Numbered from the stretch's first letter, positions 46,701-55,557 are shown. The stretch: 64,000 bases of DNA from Haladaptatus sp. QDMS2 (GCF_029338295.1 NZ_CP119793.1:186001-250000); one strand, 5' to 3'. A program made the numbers and translations. Notes: generated by a model not told the origin, from the sequence alone.

Positions 46701-48029
46701 GAAGTTAGCTTGAGAACTATTGACAATCCGGTTGAAGATAATAGTGAGACCGAACCCCAAACAGAACAAGATGCCATACCCACGATTTCAGCTGATAGAA
46801 TCGTTACAGATTTCCTGCTCCAACTAAGCATGGACCTTCTCAACGAAGATAGAGATGGAATAATTCCATTAGTAGATATTCCAGGTGAGGACCATCTACT
46901 CAGCCGTATAGAAACCAAGTTCGAAGAAATATTTGGAGAATATGCATCGGAACGACTTGCTGAAGTTGATCAGCTGTTAGGCAACAAGCAACCAGGTGAA
47001 GAAGCATATCCAAATATTTCACGCTGGCTCCATCACAAACTCTTCGCATATCATATTTCGAAGTTCGAAAGAACGCCCATTATGTGGCAACTTACTAGCG
47101 AGAGGCTTGTCTCAGACCCTAAGACGGAAGGATTTGCCTGTTTGGTCGACTATCATCAACTAAGTGATGGAATTTTCGACCAAATTGAAACACGTTATCT
47201 AAAACCACTCAAAGCTGAATATCGTGAACGTAGGAATGCATTTGACCAGCAGCGGTCAGATAGTGCGCTCCCAACCCCTAAAAGGGAAAAAGCTGCAGAA
47301 AAGTACCAACGATACGAGGACACTCTCTCTCAAATCACAGAATTTCAAGAAGCTACTCTTGCACTAAGTTCACCTCACTCACCAAACAGAGACGAAGCCG
47401 TCTCATCGATAGCTGGGAACCTCAAACCAAAAGTCACAGAGTTCCGTGAACGTACTGAAACACGTCTCAGTACGCTCGACACGCTAGTTGAAGAGATGGG
47501 TGAAGACAAGGTTAAAAAATACTTTAGTCCTACATTCCTAGATAAAGTAAACAAACATCGAGACGAATGGATAAGCGCACTTGAGGACCTCGAATTCGCA
47601 TGTGATGCTTACAGTCATGATTTAGAGTCTCCTGTCGAAGCTCATCTCTATGATTTATTCAGATACATTGATGACAATGTTGGATCAATACATCACGGCA
47701 GCAATGATATCACTTTCCTGAACCATTACTTTAAAAAAGGCGAGAATTACTTGGAGAAAGGGGTACCAAAGCAGGGTCTTGTAGGAGAGGAGCGCCTTAA
47801 GGCGGAACTTGCTGCTGAGACTAATGATGATGTTGAAATCGGCAAAGAAGTCAAAAAAGGCTGTAATAAGTTATCAAAAGCTCTTCCAAAAGATTGGGAA
47901 ATACGAGCTCTAGAAGAAGTGATGACAGCCGGATACTCACCAGTAAAGAAACACGGCGTCGCAATCAACATCACGCCCTTTGCCGAGAAGAATATCGTTC
48001 CGAAAATCGTAGAGGACAAGGTAATCTAA
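43791..48029 (+). CDS. pglX: BREX N6-adenine methylase PglX
   Basis: 1412 aa. PglX methylates adenine on one strand of a non-palindromic site to mark host DNA in BREX. Motif I LDPACGSGHFLL (about 313-324) and motif IV NPPYG (about 513-517) are intact, so it should be active. The N-terminal 300 residues and the long C-terminal part (about 900-1412, target recognition and helical regions) follow the usual plan. Third positions use much more A/T than in neighbouring genes, which suggests a different origin from the rest of the locus. It is divergent from brxA, and brxHII follows after 6 bp. Confidence 0.92.
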   Translation: MSNGYSSKRKAQLDKAEREHLEKVVIQLRELVEKEIDYELDHKYDLKKKREGSKNLSDEMQKTRERLVEAIEHENSGEKSWKWCYNQYVSGVGYTIINRLAAFRCMEVRGFLDLPVTQIGESGLTPAAEKVLSESFTVGREESLVVAYHDACEKMQDEIEILFNLRSTHSVIDPKPAHFRKLVEMIDDISDEIWLADDVLGWVYEYYNRPVVEALDSKDTLKAEDVGPANQFYTPHWVVRLLADNSLGKLYIESTGQQSIIPSPESLSRDERKNRIVSPEDAPGVPELCTYMIPDEGNLEAPSFDDPSEIRVLDPACGSGHFLLYAFDVLERIWWAERPNLSRSEIPSKILEHNLYGVDIDLRSCQLSAFNLYLKARTRAEEENVENFEMPNTNIVCADARVADVEEAIDILNQITGEGTRAREAIDEIIAEFQSTEALGSLLDVQGMLSEELMQEQTDLLRWNDDGPHTLNAFLKKLREAVGDRTSDSFSEQNLKSFLNLLVVLTQDYDVALMNPPYGMRGRMPDDVKKYVEEHYQYYPEYYINFFEVCENLTKTHGRVGMLIPWSFMFRKVFESFRTDFVSKDRRFDFLAEFGYDILDNATVGTVGTVVRTGTVGDGEGTFIRLHDVPKAEKEFKFINAAFDDEYDGMVQRRYTRDTSEFSLIPGAPISYWVPKNLRDIYASNTVLDADNADLPERDSIGVVKQGLATGNDSRFFRYFWEVADEESKFPPISKGGSDAWLLPRISRTVFWEDDGKEIKRYDGSRPQNTQYYFNEGVTFNSRKRSGRNFGYMHQKSVFSHVGTALFPDEMDSWPLIAYLNSQLITYLKLAQAFERKWEVSTVARLPVIDAVFEYEDKLAEAAKEQVANVVSKRSLEFTSPHFSGCLVSQMIGYESPHLPNHPHRTILDEVPWKAPPRVTADMSFEEMAELAEEHLSKTDENIEKVAQQTDDLLFDYIGVSGKQKEEILREVSLRTIDNPVEDNSETEPQTEQDAIPTISADRIVTDFLLQLSMDLLNEDRDGIIPLVDIPGEDHLLSRIETKFEEIFGEYASERLAEVDQLLGNKQPGEEAYPNISRWLHHKLFAYHISKFERTPIMWQLTSERLVSDPKTEGFACLVDYHQLSDGIFDQIETRYLKPLKAEYRERRNAFDQQRSDSALPTPKREKAAEKYQRYEDTLSQITEFQEATLALSSPHSPNRDEAVSSIAGNLKPKVTEFRERTETRLSTLDTLVEEMGEDKVKKYFSPTFLDKVNKHRDEWISALEDLEFACDAYSHDLESPVEAHLYDLFRYIDDNVGSIHHGSNDITFLNHYFKKGENYLEKGVPKQGLVGEERLKAELAAETNDDVEIGKEVKKGCNKLSKALPKDWEIRALEEVMTAGYSPVKKHGVAINITPFAEKNIVPKIVEDKVI

Positions 48030-48035
48030 CCCTTC

Positions 48036-50939
48036 ATGTACGATTCCGGCCAGCACGTTCATATTGACGGCCACCCGGCGGAGGTCATCTGCACATACAG
48101 CGTCGGCGACTTACAATATCTACGCGCGTACATCAAGGATGTCGGTGTCAAGACTGTCGCACTAAGAGATGTTGAAGTCGAAGAAGCCGATGATTCCATC
48201 GCCACGCTCACCGAGAAGGCGGCGGAGCTACACCCCCGCCACGAGGCTGTCTCAGCGGACCGATTCGACCTGCGTATCGAGGCGCTAAACCTTACCATCG
48301 CCCACGAGCAGGGAAAACTGCTCTCAATTTCGAACTCACTAGTTCGTCTCGAACCCTACCAACTTGCCTGTGTAAACGAGGTTATGCAGTCACTCAGACA
48401 ACGCGCACTCATCGCCGACGACGTCGGGCTCGGAAAAACTATCGAAGCGGGACTCATCCTCAAGGAACTGCAAGCACGTAATCGGTCCGATAGGGTTCTG
48501 TTCGTCGTCCCTGCACACCTCCAAAAAAAGTGGGTCCGCGACATGGACCGCTTCTTCGACCTCGACCTCACGGTCGCAGACCGCACTTGGGTCGATGGAG
48601 AGCGTCGCCGGCTTGGTGATGAAGCTAACATTTGGAATCAAGACAACTTACAGCTTGTCACGAGTATGGCGTTCCTCCGTCAAGATGGGTTCCAGTCCGC
48701 CCTCGAAGAGGCATTCTGGGATGTCGTTGTTATCGATGAAGCCCACAAGGCCGGCAAACGGGGTGAAACTCCTTCGAAAACCTCTCAGATGGCCGAACGA
48801 GTCGCCCACAATTCCGAATCATTGCTCCTGTTGAGCGCGACGCCCCACGATGGGAAAGGGGAGGGGTTCCGCTCGCTTATCAGTTACATCGACCCGTTCC
48901 TTGTTGCCGAGGATAGAGACCTCACCCGTGAAATGGTCCAACGGGTGATGATTCGTCGTGGAAAGACGACCATCTTTGATGAGAACGGTGAACGCCTATT
49001 CCCGAACAGGGATGTCCAGACCCTCGAGGTGTCGATGTCCCCTGCTGAGAAACAGCTGTACGTCGGTGTCACCGAGTACGTTCGCGACGTGTACAACCAA
49101 TCGGACCAGCTGAACCAACCTGCAATCGGCTTCGCGATGGCACTGATGCAAAAGCGCCTCGTCTCCAGTGTCGGAGCCATTCGTGCGACACTCCGTCGTC
49201 GGTTGCAAGGGCTTCTCACCGAGGGTGGCACGGACCAAGAACTCTCACGTGATGCTCGAGTGTATCTTGAGGGCGATGATCTCGAAGAGGAGGCCCGTGA
49301 AGCTGCAGAGCGTGAACTTGAACGGCTCACTATTCCGTCGGGTGACGCAGCCCTGCAAGCTGAAATCGACACTCTGCAAGAGCTCGTCGCTTTGGCAGAG
49401 AAGATTCCGGTGGATACGAAGACACAAAAGGTAAAACGCTACATCCAGCAGCTATTCGAGAAACATCTCGAAGAGAAGGTACTGTTGTTCACCGAGTATC
49501 GCGATACCCTCGAGTACCTTCTTGATGAGTTCGCAGACCAGCCATGGGCTGAAGAAATCCTCGTCATCCACGGCGACGTTTCGAAGGACGAACGTCAAGA
49601 AATAGAAGACGAGTTCAATTTTGGTGAACCACGGTTACTCCTCGCAACCGACGCCGCAAGTGAGGGTATCGATCTTCAGCACCGATGCCACATAATGGTA
49701 AACTACGAGTTGCCGTGGAATCCGAATCGGCTCGAGCAGCGCATTGGCCGAATTCATCGGTATGGGCAGGAAAAGGAGGTGAAAGTATGGAACTTCCAGT
49801 TCGACGGTACCCGCGAGAGCGAAATCTTCGAGTTACTACAAGAGAAGGTCGAACGAATCCGCTCGCAGGTCGGCTCTACCGCAGACGTCCTCGGGATGCT
49901 AGATGATGTTAACCTGGATAAACTCATCATGCGATCTGTCCAGAACAACGAGCCTGCTTCGGCGACGGCAAAAGAACTGGCCGAGCTCATCGAAGAGCGT
50001 GAAACAACACTCATGCAGTGGTACGACCGCAGCCTCATCGACCCGACCACGTTCGATGAGGAGAGTCGTGAGCGTATCCAGGCGGTGATGGATGATTCGG
50101 AAGATATCTTCGGCACCGAAGCCGACATCAGAGAGTTCGTCGAGCACGGCCTCGAGCTCTTCGGCGGCCATCTCGAGAAGTCGGGCAACCAGCTGTACAC
50201 GCTTCATATTCCCTCGCCCATCTCTGAGACTGGGGTCAGTGAAGAACGGGGGCCGATTACCTTCTCTCGGGAGTTCGCTCGCAATCACAAAGAAATCGAC
50301 TACCTCTCGCCCGATGACCCGATGATTACCAAGCTACGCGAACGGATACTGACTGATGATGGTGGGACGGTTGGGCTGAAGCTCCTGACTGCTGTTGAAG
50401 ACCCTGGAATCACTTTCGTTTATCGGGTAGCCTTCGAGGATGGGACTGGAAAGACACTTCGTGAAGAGTTGGTTCCTGTCTATGTCGATTTACCAAATGG
50501 GAACCCACGGCAACCACTTGGTGAGCAGGTTCTCACTACAGACACTATCCAGGCGAAACCAAATGGTGATACAATTCGTCAGTTGTTATTGGAACGAGAC
50601 CGCCTCGAGACAGAAGCTGAACGCTATATTGCGAAGATTATCGGGTCGTTGCAAGCTGAAATCGAATCTGTACGTACAGCTGATGTCACACAGGAACGAG
50701 AAGATTTAGAGGATTATGCAGCCGCAGAACGCGAACGTATTGAATCGTTCATCGAACAGTACGAAGTCCAAGCAGAAGCTGGTAAGGACATGACCATCTC
50801 TATTCGGAACCAACGCAACCGACTTGCACAACTCGAAGCGCGTATCAAGAAACGACAGGAAGAGCTGAACCGTCGCGAGCAAGTTGTCTCGATAGCTCCA
50901 GAAATAGAAGCGTACTGTCTTACACTTCCTGTGGGTTAG
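48036..50939 (+). CDS. brxHII: BREX SNF2-like helicase BrxHII
   Basis: 967 aa. SNF2/superfamily 2 motifs: DDVGLGKTIEAG (about 128-139), VVIDEAHK (about 230-237), LLSATPHDG (about 265), ATDAASEGIDLQ, and LEQRIGRIHRYGQ (about 564-576). The C-terminal 350 residues include a coiled coil (about 860-950). BrxHII is found in BREX types 3 and 5. The related DISARM protein DrmD has the same motifs. Location directly after pglX and divergent from brxA favours BREX membership, but sharing with the nearby DISARM genes cannot be excluded. Confidence 0.88.
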   Translation: MYDSGQHVHIDGHPAEVICTYSVGDLQYLRAYIKDVGVKTVALRDVEVEEADDSIATLTEKAAELHPRHEAVSADRFDLRIEALNLTIAHEQGKLLSISNSLVRLEPYQLACVNEVMQSLRQRALIADDVGLGKTIEAGLILKELQARNRSDRVLFVVPAHLQKKWVRDMDRFFDLDLTVADRTWVDGERRRLGDEANIWNQDNLQLVTSMAFLRQDGFQSALEEAFWDVVVIDEAHKAGKRGETPSKTSQMAERVAHNSESLLLLSATPHDGKGEGFRSLISYIDPFLVAEDRDLTREMVQRVMIRRGKTTIFDENGERLFPNRDVQTLEVSMSPAEKQLYVGVTEYVRDVYNQSDQLNQPAIGFAMALMQKRLVSSVGAIRATLRRRLQGLLTEGGTDQELSRDARVYLEGDDLEEEAREAAERELERLTIPSGDAALQAEIDTLQELVALAEKIPVDTKTQKVKRYIQQLFEKHLEEKVLLFTEYRDTLEYLLDEFADQPWAEEILVIHGDVSKDERQEIEDEFNFGEPRLLLATDAASEGIDLQHRCHIMVNYELPWNPNRLEQRIGRIHRYGQEKEVKVWNFQFDGTRESEIFELLQEKVERIRSQVGSTADVLGMLDDVNLDKLIMRSVQNNEPASATAKELAELIEERETTLMQWYDRSLIDPTTFDEESRERIQAVMDDSEDIFGTEADIREFVEHGLELFGGHLEKSGNQLYTLHIPSPISETGVSEERGPITFSREFARNHKEIDYLSPDDPMITKLRERILTDDGGTVGLKLLTAVEDPGITFVYRVAFEDGTGKTLREELVPVYVDLPNGNPRQPLGEQVLTTDTIQAKPNGDTIRQLLLERDRLETEAERYIAKIIGSLQAEIESVRTADVTQEREDLEDYAAAERERIESFIEQYEVQAEAGKDMTISIRNQRNRLAQLEARIKKRQEELNRREQVVSIAPEIEAYCLTLPVG

Positions 50940-51024
50940 GAAGATGACGAAACCAGAATTTCTCTCGTCCTGCTATTCCTCCAGCCTAACCTGAACTCTC
51001 GTAGGTAAACGTCCTGCAGTTGGG

Positions 51025-51876
51025 TTATTGAGAGAAGTCGGAGAGACCGGATTGTCCTTGACTATCCCCAGTCAAGAACGTCTCAACCTCGGATGCATCG
51101 GTCGCACGTTCTTTCGACCTGGCCCATAGAGCCTCCTTCTTCACGTACTCAGACCGTCCCTTGGGAACGATTTCGAGGTTCGCATCATCAGCAAGCATGC
51201 GAAGAAGGAATCGAGATGGGATACGCCAGCTACGGCGTTCCGGCTTCTCCAGATGCGGGTGTCCACTGTTCACGACGTACGAACCTGGCTCTCGGTTCGG
51301 GAAGTCGTAGTTGTGCTTTGGACAGGTCTGGAGGATGTCGTTCCCGGCCTTCGTTTCACTCAGGTGTTCGCCCTCGAGAATCTGCTGGCGAATCGTTTCG
51401 TACTCAGCCTGAATCTGCTCGTCGAGGTCTTCAGATGGAGACCAGTGTTGCCACCAGACAAAGGGGAATTCACTCCGGTCGCCACCGTCATGATGGAACC
51501 AGACGACGAGCAGGTTCAGAAACTTCCTGTCGAGTTTCTTGATATCTCGCCAGTACTCGGTTTCAACGACTTCCGCATAGTCAATCATCCCAACACTCAG
51601 CGGTTCCTTCGGGTAAAAATAATCGCCGTACGACGTCTTCAGTGGCTTACACTTGAGCTCGATTCCCTCCTTCCGGAAATCAGGTGCAGGATCATTGTCG
51701 TTGGCCATCCCGTAGTAGATTTCTAACAGCTCCCCAAGTTCGCCTTTTACCTTAGTGGCCTCAGCGTCGATGAACCCTTTCTCAACGATGTCACCGAAGT
51801 TTTGCCCCAAGAGAGCGTCTGATGCGGCTACTATCTCTTCGTAAGAAGCGTCGCGGCCGATAGGTCCCATTTCCAT
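51025..51876 (-). CDS. MutH/Sau3AI-family restriction endonuclease, copy 2
   Basis: 283 aa from ATG 51876, chosen because GGAG lies 8 nt upstream and copy 1 has the same N-terminal length; the frame stays open to 51942. The catalytic triad is D66 (PAPDF), E73 and K75 (GIELK). Shared marks with copy 1 are the ASDALLG N-terminus, KPLKT, and TCPKH. The gene is convergent with brxHII and divergent from the C5 methylase at 52074, forming a nuclease-methylase arrangement like Sau3AI with its cytosine methylase. Site specificity is unknown; GATC is the family precedent. Confidence 0.84.
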   Translation of the reverse strand: MEMGPIGRDASYEEIVAASDALLGQNFGDIVEKGFIDAEATKVKGELGELLEIYYGMANDNDPAPDFRKEGIELKCKPLKTSYGDYFYPKEPLSVGMIDYAEVVETEYWRDIKKLDRKFLNLLVVWFHHDGGDRSEFPFVWWQHWSPSEDLDEQIQAEYETIRQQILEGEHLSETKAGNDILQTCPKHNYDFPNREPGSYVVNSGHPHLEKPERRSWRIPSRFLLRMLADDANLEIVPKGRSEYVKKEALWARSKERATDASEVETFLTGDSQGQSGLSDFSQ

Positions 51877-52020
51877 GATTACTTCTCCAATTTTCAAGGG
51901 GAAATAACTTATCAATATACAGTCATTTAATTCCACTATCAATCAGATTGGAATTATCACCTTCCAGTCATTTCCACTCGATAAAAATTACACCAATCAT
52001 ACATTCTTGAGCGATGCATT

Positions 52021-52043
52021 CAACGTTGCAAAACTAAACGTTG
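52021..52043. promoter_or_regulatory. Repeated CAACGTTG/AACGTTG boxes before a methylase gene
   Basis: CAACGTTG (52021-52028) is a perfect 8-bp palindrome. AACGTTG recurs at 52037-52043, 16 nt on, just before the methylase start at 52074. The spacing is compatible with an operator used for autoregulation between the nuclease and methylase genes. No controller protein gene was found next to it. Confidence 0.35.
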
Positions 52044-52073
52044 AAACCCGATGACGTCGCACTTTCAATAAGA

Positions 52074-53285
52074 ATGGGTTTGGAGACCGTCGAGTTATTC
52101 GCAGGAGTCGGTGGATTCAGAATCGGACTCGAAAGAGCCGGTCACGAAGTCATCTGGAGCAACCAGTGGGAGCCAAGCATCCAAGCCCAGCACGCATCGG
52201 AGTGCTACGTCGCACATTTCGGCGAAGAGAACCATACCAACGTAGACATCAAGCAAATAGACGAATCGAGCGTTCCTGACCACGACTTGCTTGTTGGAGG
52301 ATTCCCGTGCCAGGATTATTCGGTCGCAACGACAGGTGCCGAAGGTATTAAAGGGGAGAAGGGAGCTCTCTGGTGGGACATCGAACGCATCGCACGTGAG
52401 AAACGCCCAAATTACCTGCTCTTAGAGAACGTCAACCGGTTACTTCGCTCGTCTACGGACCAACGAGGACGTGATTTCGGTGTACTCCTCCATTGCCTTC
52501 ATGACCTCGGGTACACCGTCGAGTGGCGCGTCATCAACGCGGCTGATTACGGCTACGCGACGAAACGCCGCCGTGTGTTCATCTTCGCCGCCCAGGCGAA
52601 TACCGAGTGGGGGCAGTGGATGACCTCGAAGGTTGAAAAGCCTGATTACCTCACCCAACGAGGCTTCTTTGTCGACGAATTCCCCGTCGAAGATGTTCAG
52701 ACCCAACTGCCCATCGCTCATCCCCCGAACACGACGCTCGAAGGCGACCCGAAGGAGACGAGCGATGAGTTCGAATTCGATTTCGAGGAAGCTGGTGCGA
52801 TGGTCGATGGTGGCATCTGGACTCGAGAGGTTACACCTGTTTATCAGGGGGGGACAGTCCTCCGAGACGTACTGGAAACGGATGGTGTTCCTGAGAAGTA
52901 CTATCTCGATGAAGAGGAGGTTGAACAGTGGGAGTACGAGAAAGGTGCGAAGGAAATCGAACGGGAAACCGACGATGGGTACACCTACACCTTCAAAGAA
53001 GGAGCGATACCGTTCCCAGACCCGCTCAATGAGCCTGCACGGACGCTCCTCACGAGTGAAGGTACCACCGCTCCTGGCCGCGTGAAACACGTCGTCGAAG
53101 ATCCTGCCATCGGCCAACTTCGTATCCTCACGCCTCGTGAGGTCGAACGTATCATGGATTTCCCAGATGACTGGACCGATACCGGGATGCCCGAATCGTG
53201 GCGCTACACGTGTATGGGGAACGCACTGGTCGTCGGTCTCGTGGAACAGATGGCCGAACAGCTCACTCGAGATCCGGATAACTGA
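52074..53285 (+). CDS. DNA C5-cytosine methyltransferase, copy 1
   Basis: 403 aa from ATG 52074; the frame opens at 52041 with TTG, but family proteins start just before the motif I strand. Motifs: I VELFAGVGGFRIGLERAG; IV GGFPCQDYSVA with the catalytic Cys at about 79; VI LLLENVNRL; VIII YGYATKRRRVFIF; X MGNALVVGLVEQM. It transfers methyl from SAM to cytosine C5. Divergence from the MutH/Sau3AI-like gene suggests that it protects that enzyme's site. A TRD of about 130 residues lies between VIII and IX. Confidence 0.92.
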   Translation: MGLETVELFAGVGGFRIGLERAGHEVIWSNQWEPSIQAQHASECYVAHFGEENHTNVDIKQIDESSVPDHDLLVGGFPCQDYSVATTGAEGIKGEKGALWWDIERIAREKRPNYLLLENVNRLLRSSTDQRGRDFGVLLHCLHDLGYTVEWRVINAADYGYATKRRRVFIFAAQANTEWGQWMTSKVEKPDYLTQRGFFVDEFPVEDVQTQLPIAHPPNTTLEGDPKETSDEFEFDFEEAGAMVDGGIWTREVTPVYQGGTVLRDVLETDGVPEKYYLDEEEVEQWEYEKGAKEIERETDDGYTYTFKEGAIPFPDPLNEPARTLLTSEGTTAPGRVKHVVEDPAIGQLRILTPREVERIMDFPDDWTDTGMPESWRYTCMGNALVVGLVEQMAEQLTRDPDN

Positions 53286-53377
53286 ACGTCAACGAAAGTG
53301 TAATTTCTCGCACCTCGGACGGGTGAAATCGGTATCGGATCGAAAGTTCTTAATGCGAAGACGAACGAGAATGGTGT

Positions 53378-55243
53378 ATGAGCGAGAAGCCGAGGGCAAT
53401 CGATTTGTTCTGTGGTGGCGGCGGGTTCAGTGAAGGCCTTCGCCAAGCAGGATTCGAAATCACACACGCCGTCGACATCGATAGCGGTGCGGTCGAGACG
53501 CATGAACTGAATCATCCGGACACCGAGACCATCAAGAAAGACATCATGGACCTCGACCCAGAGGACCTACCCGACGACGTCGATGTCCTCTTCGGTTCGC
53601 CGCCATGTACCGAATTCTCCTGGGCAAAGAACGGCGGGGGCGGCGATATCGAAGCAGGGATGAAGCTCGTGAAGCGGTTCCTCTACTTCGTCGACGAACT
53701 CGACCCTGATTACTGGGTGATGGAGAACGTCCCTCGGCTGAACAACTACCTCCCAGAGACCATCGACTTCGCAGACGTTCCATGGGGTGAGGGAACCCAT
53801 AGCGTCGATATCACGAAGGTCATCCTCGAGGGTGATGACTATGGAACCCCTCAGCGCCGCAGCCGTCTCTTCTCGGGTGAGTTCCCCGTCCCGGAACCAT
53901 CGGAAGATTCGGTTCCGTCCTTCGGTGACATCAACCATCACTTCCCGACGCCCGCCACGGGTATCCCCGAAGGAGCGACGGCCACCGACCCGAACTACGA
54001 TATCGAACTCCCCGCAAAAGAGCTCACAGACCACTTCTACATCAGTCACGTCACGAACCGCGAGGCTGAGGAGATTCGCGTTCGCAAGGAAGACCACTCC
54101 TATTACGGCCGGATGAGCTTCCCCGACGACCCCGAGGTTCCATCGAGAACAGTACTCGCGACGAACCGCCGTGTGGCTCGTGAAACCCTCGTGATGGAAG
54201 AGGCAGATGAAGATACGCCAGATGGAATCAGTCGATTCCGGAAGCCAACGATTCGTGAAATCGCGAGTATCCAAGGATTCCCTATCACCTATCAGTTCAC
54301 GGGGAGCTCACAGGCGAAGAAATGGCGACGGGTGGGAGACGCGGTTCCTCCGACCATGGCGTTTCGCGTTGGCTGTGCGATTCGCGAAGCGATGGGACTC
54401 GACGTTCCAGAAAAACCAACCATCAATCGCGACACGCCACATCCGGAAACGAATCTGAATGAGAAAAATCCATCCTGGCGTGGCCGTCGTCGACTCTCGA
54501 TTTCACGCAACTTCCGGCATCACGTCCCGGTCGACAGCAAGCAAAAGTTCCGCGTGGACCTCGAGACAGACAAGGACAGCTCGCCACCGCACCCGTTCGC
54601 CGCGCAAATCGACCAGGATTTCACCCATCCGGTCGAGTTCGGTGCCAAGCTCTATCGTGGTTACTCGACGGACGTCGTCTCGACCCAGGTCGACTTTGAG
54701 ACGGCAGCTGAACTGGTAGAACAGCTCATCGAGACGCAGCCTGAACAGGCGGACACGGTCCATCAGGTGGTCTCTGGATTCCTAACCCGCCTCGGTCCTG
54801 TGACCCCAGACGCGACGACGTTACAGGCGATTCGCTCCCGGAGAGCGGACCGTGACGAGCCTCTCGAGTTCACGCTGCTCTCGACCATCTCCTCGTACGA
54901 CGGCGACGGCATCGTCGACGAAGCGCTCCCGAAGGATGTAGCCGAAGGCATCGACCCACTCACGGTCCCGGACCTGTTCGACGATGCGACGGAACTCCCT
55001 GTTAGGGTTCTGCTCAAACTAGTCGGCGCCACCTATCTGGCTGAGAAACTGAATCGGTGTTCGAAGTGGCTGCTCGCGAATCCCGAGGAGGCGTTCATCC
55101 CAGAGGATTTCTCGGTAGACCGTTCGGAAATCGAGTTCACAGGCTTGGAATGCCAACGCACATACTGTATCGATTCAGAAATGGAGAGGCTTCTCATCGA
55201 CTCACAAACAGGCGAGAACGCTGTGTCTGCGAGTACGGACTGA
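53378..55243 (+). CDS. DNA C5-cytosine methyltransferase with C-terminal extension, copy 2 (possible DISARM methylase)
   Basis: 621 aa. Motifs: I DLFCGGGGFSEGLRQAG; IV GSPPCTEFSWA (catalytic Cys about 77); VI WVMENVPRL; VIII DYGTPQRRSRLF; X GDAVPPTMAFRVG at about residue 320. About 280 residues follow motif X, beginning SRNFRHHVPVDSKQKFRVDL and ending GENAVSASTD, with no recognised domain. Class 2 DISARM uses a C5 methylase (DrmMII). This is the copy whose C-terminal end is duplicated as a scar beside the DISARM operon at 22178-22243, so it is the better DISARM candidate. It has its own promoter gap of 92 bp. Confidence 0.88.
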   Translation: MSEKPRAIDLFCGGGGFSEGLRQAGFEITHAVDIDSGAVETHELNHPDTETIKKDIMDLDPEDLPDDVDVLFGSPPCTEFSWAKNGGGGDIEAGMKLVKRFLYFVDELDPDYWVMENVPRLNNYLPETIDFADVPWGEGTHSVDITKVILEGDDYGTPQRRSRLFSGEFPVPEPSEDSVPSFGDINHHFPTPATGIPEGATATDPNYDIELPAKELTDHFYISHVTNREAEEIRVRKEDHSYYGRMSFPDDPEVPSRTVLATNRRVARETLVMEEADEDTPDGISRFRKPTIREIASIQGFPITYQFTGSSQAKKWRRVGDAVPPTMAFRVGCAIREAMGLDVPEKPTINRDTPHPETNLNEKNPSWRGRRRLSISRNFRHHVPVDSKQKFRVDLETDKDSSPPHPFAAQIDQDFTHPVEFGAKLYRGYSTDVVSTQVDFETAAELVEQLIETQPEQADTVHQVVSGFLTRLGPVTPDATTLQAIRSRRADRDEPLEFTLLSTISSYDGDGIVDEALPKDVAEGIDPLTVPDLFDDATELPVRVLLKLVGATYLAEKLNRCSKWLLANPEEAFIPEDFSVDRSEIEFTGLECQRTYCIDSEMERLLIDSQTGENAVSASTD

Positions 55244-55557
55244 TTGATTTCCGGATTATCTAGTGAGTACATCTCATAGTTCTGTTCATTCCTTCAGTTC
55301 CTTTGGGTGTCATTTTTCCACATTCTACCAGCGCACGGCTTCACTCAGCTCACTCCACGTTCATCAAAGTCTCGTCGGTATTCTTTAGAGTCGGTACACT
55401 AGATAGAGCTGAAACCTACATCTGAACTAACAAATGCCAAAACCACAGGGTTTATATTGCCCTGCGGGAAGGCTCTCACGAATAGTTCACCCATCTCCAA
55501 TATGATTATTCACTACTCTGGCACCACCTGAATTCGATTTTCCTCTCAGATTGTACC
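55244..55557 (+). promoter_or_regulatory. Intergenic region with a TATA box inside an inverted repeat
   Basis: No gene in 314 bp. At 55446-55464, CAGGG and CCCTG frame the AT-rich box tttatattg, so a dimeric repressor could cover the TATA box. Transcription from it would start near 55480 and give a leader of about 75 nt to the gene at 55558. The rest is AT-rich without recognised structure. Confidence 0.45.

Noticed and set aside
43791-50939. Assignment of the methylase and SNF2 helicase as DISARM class 1 DrmMI and DrmD
   Set aside because: These families resemble PglX and BrxHII, but the genes are divergent from brxA and complete the type 5 BREX gene set, while the DISARM genes lie 25-30 kb away with a drmE-like gene typical of class 2.
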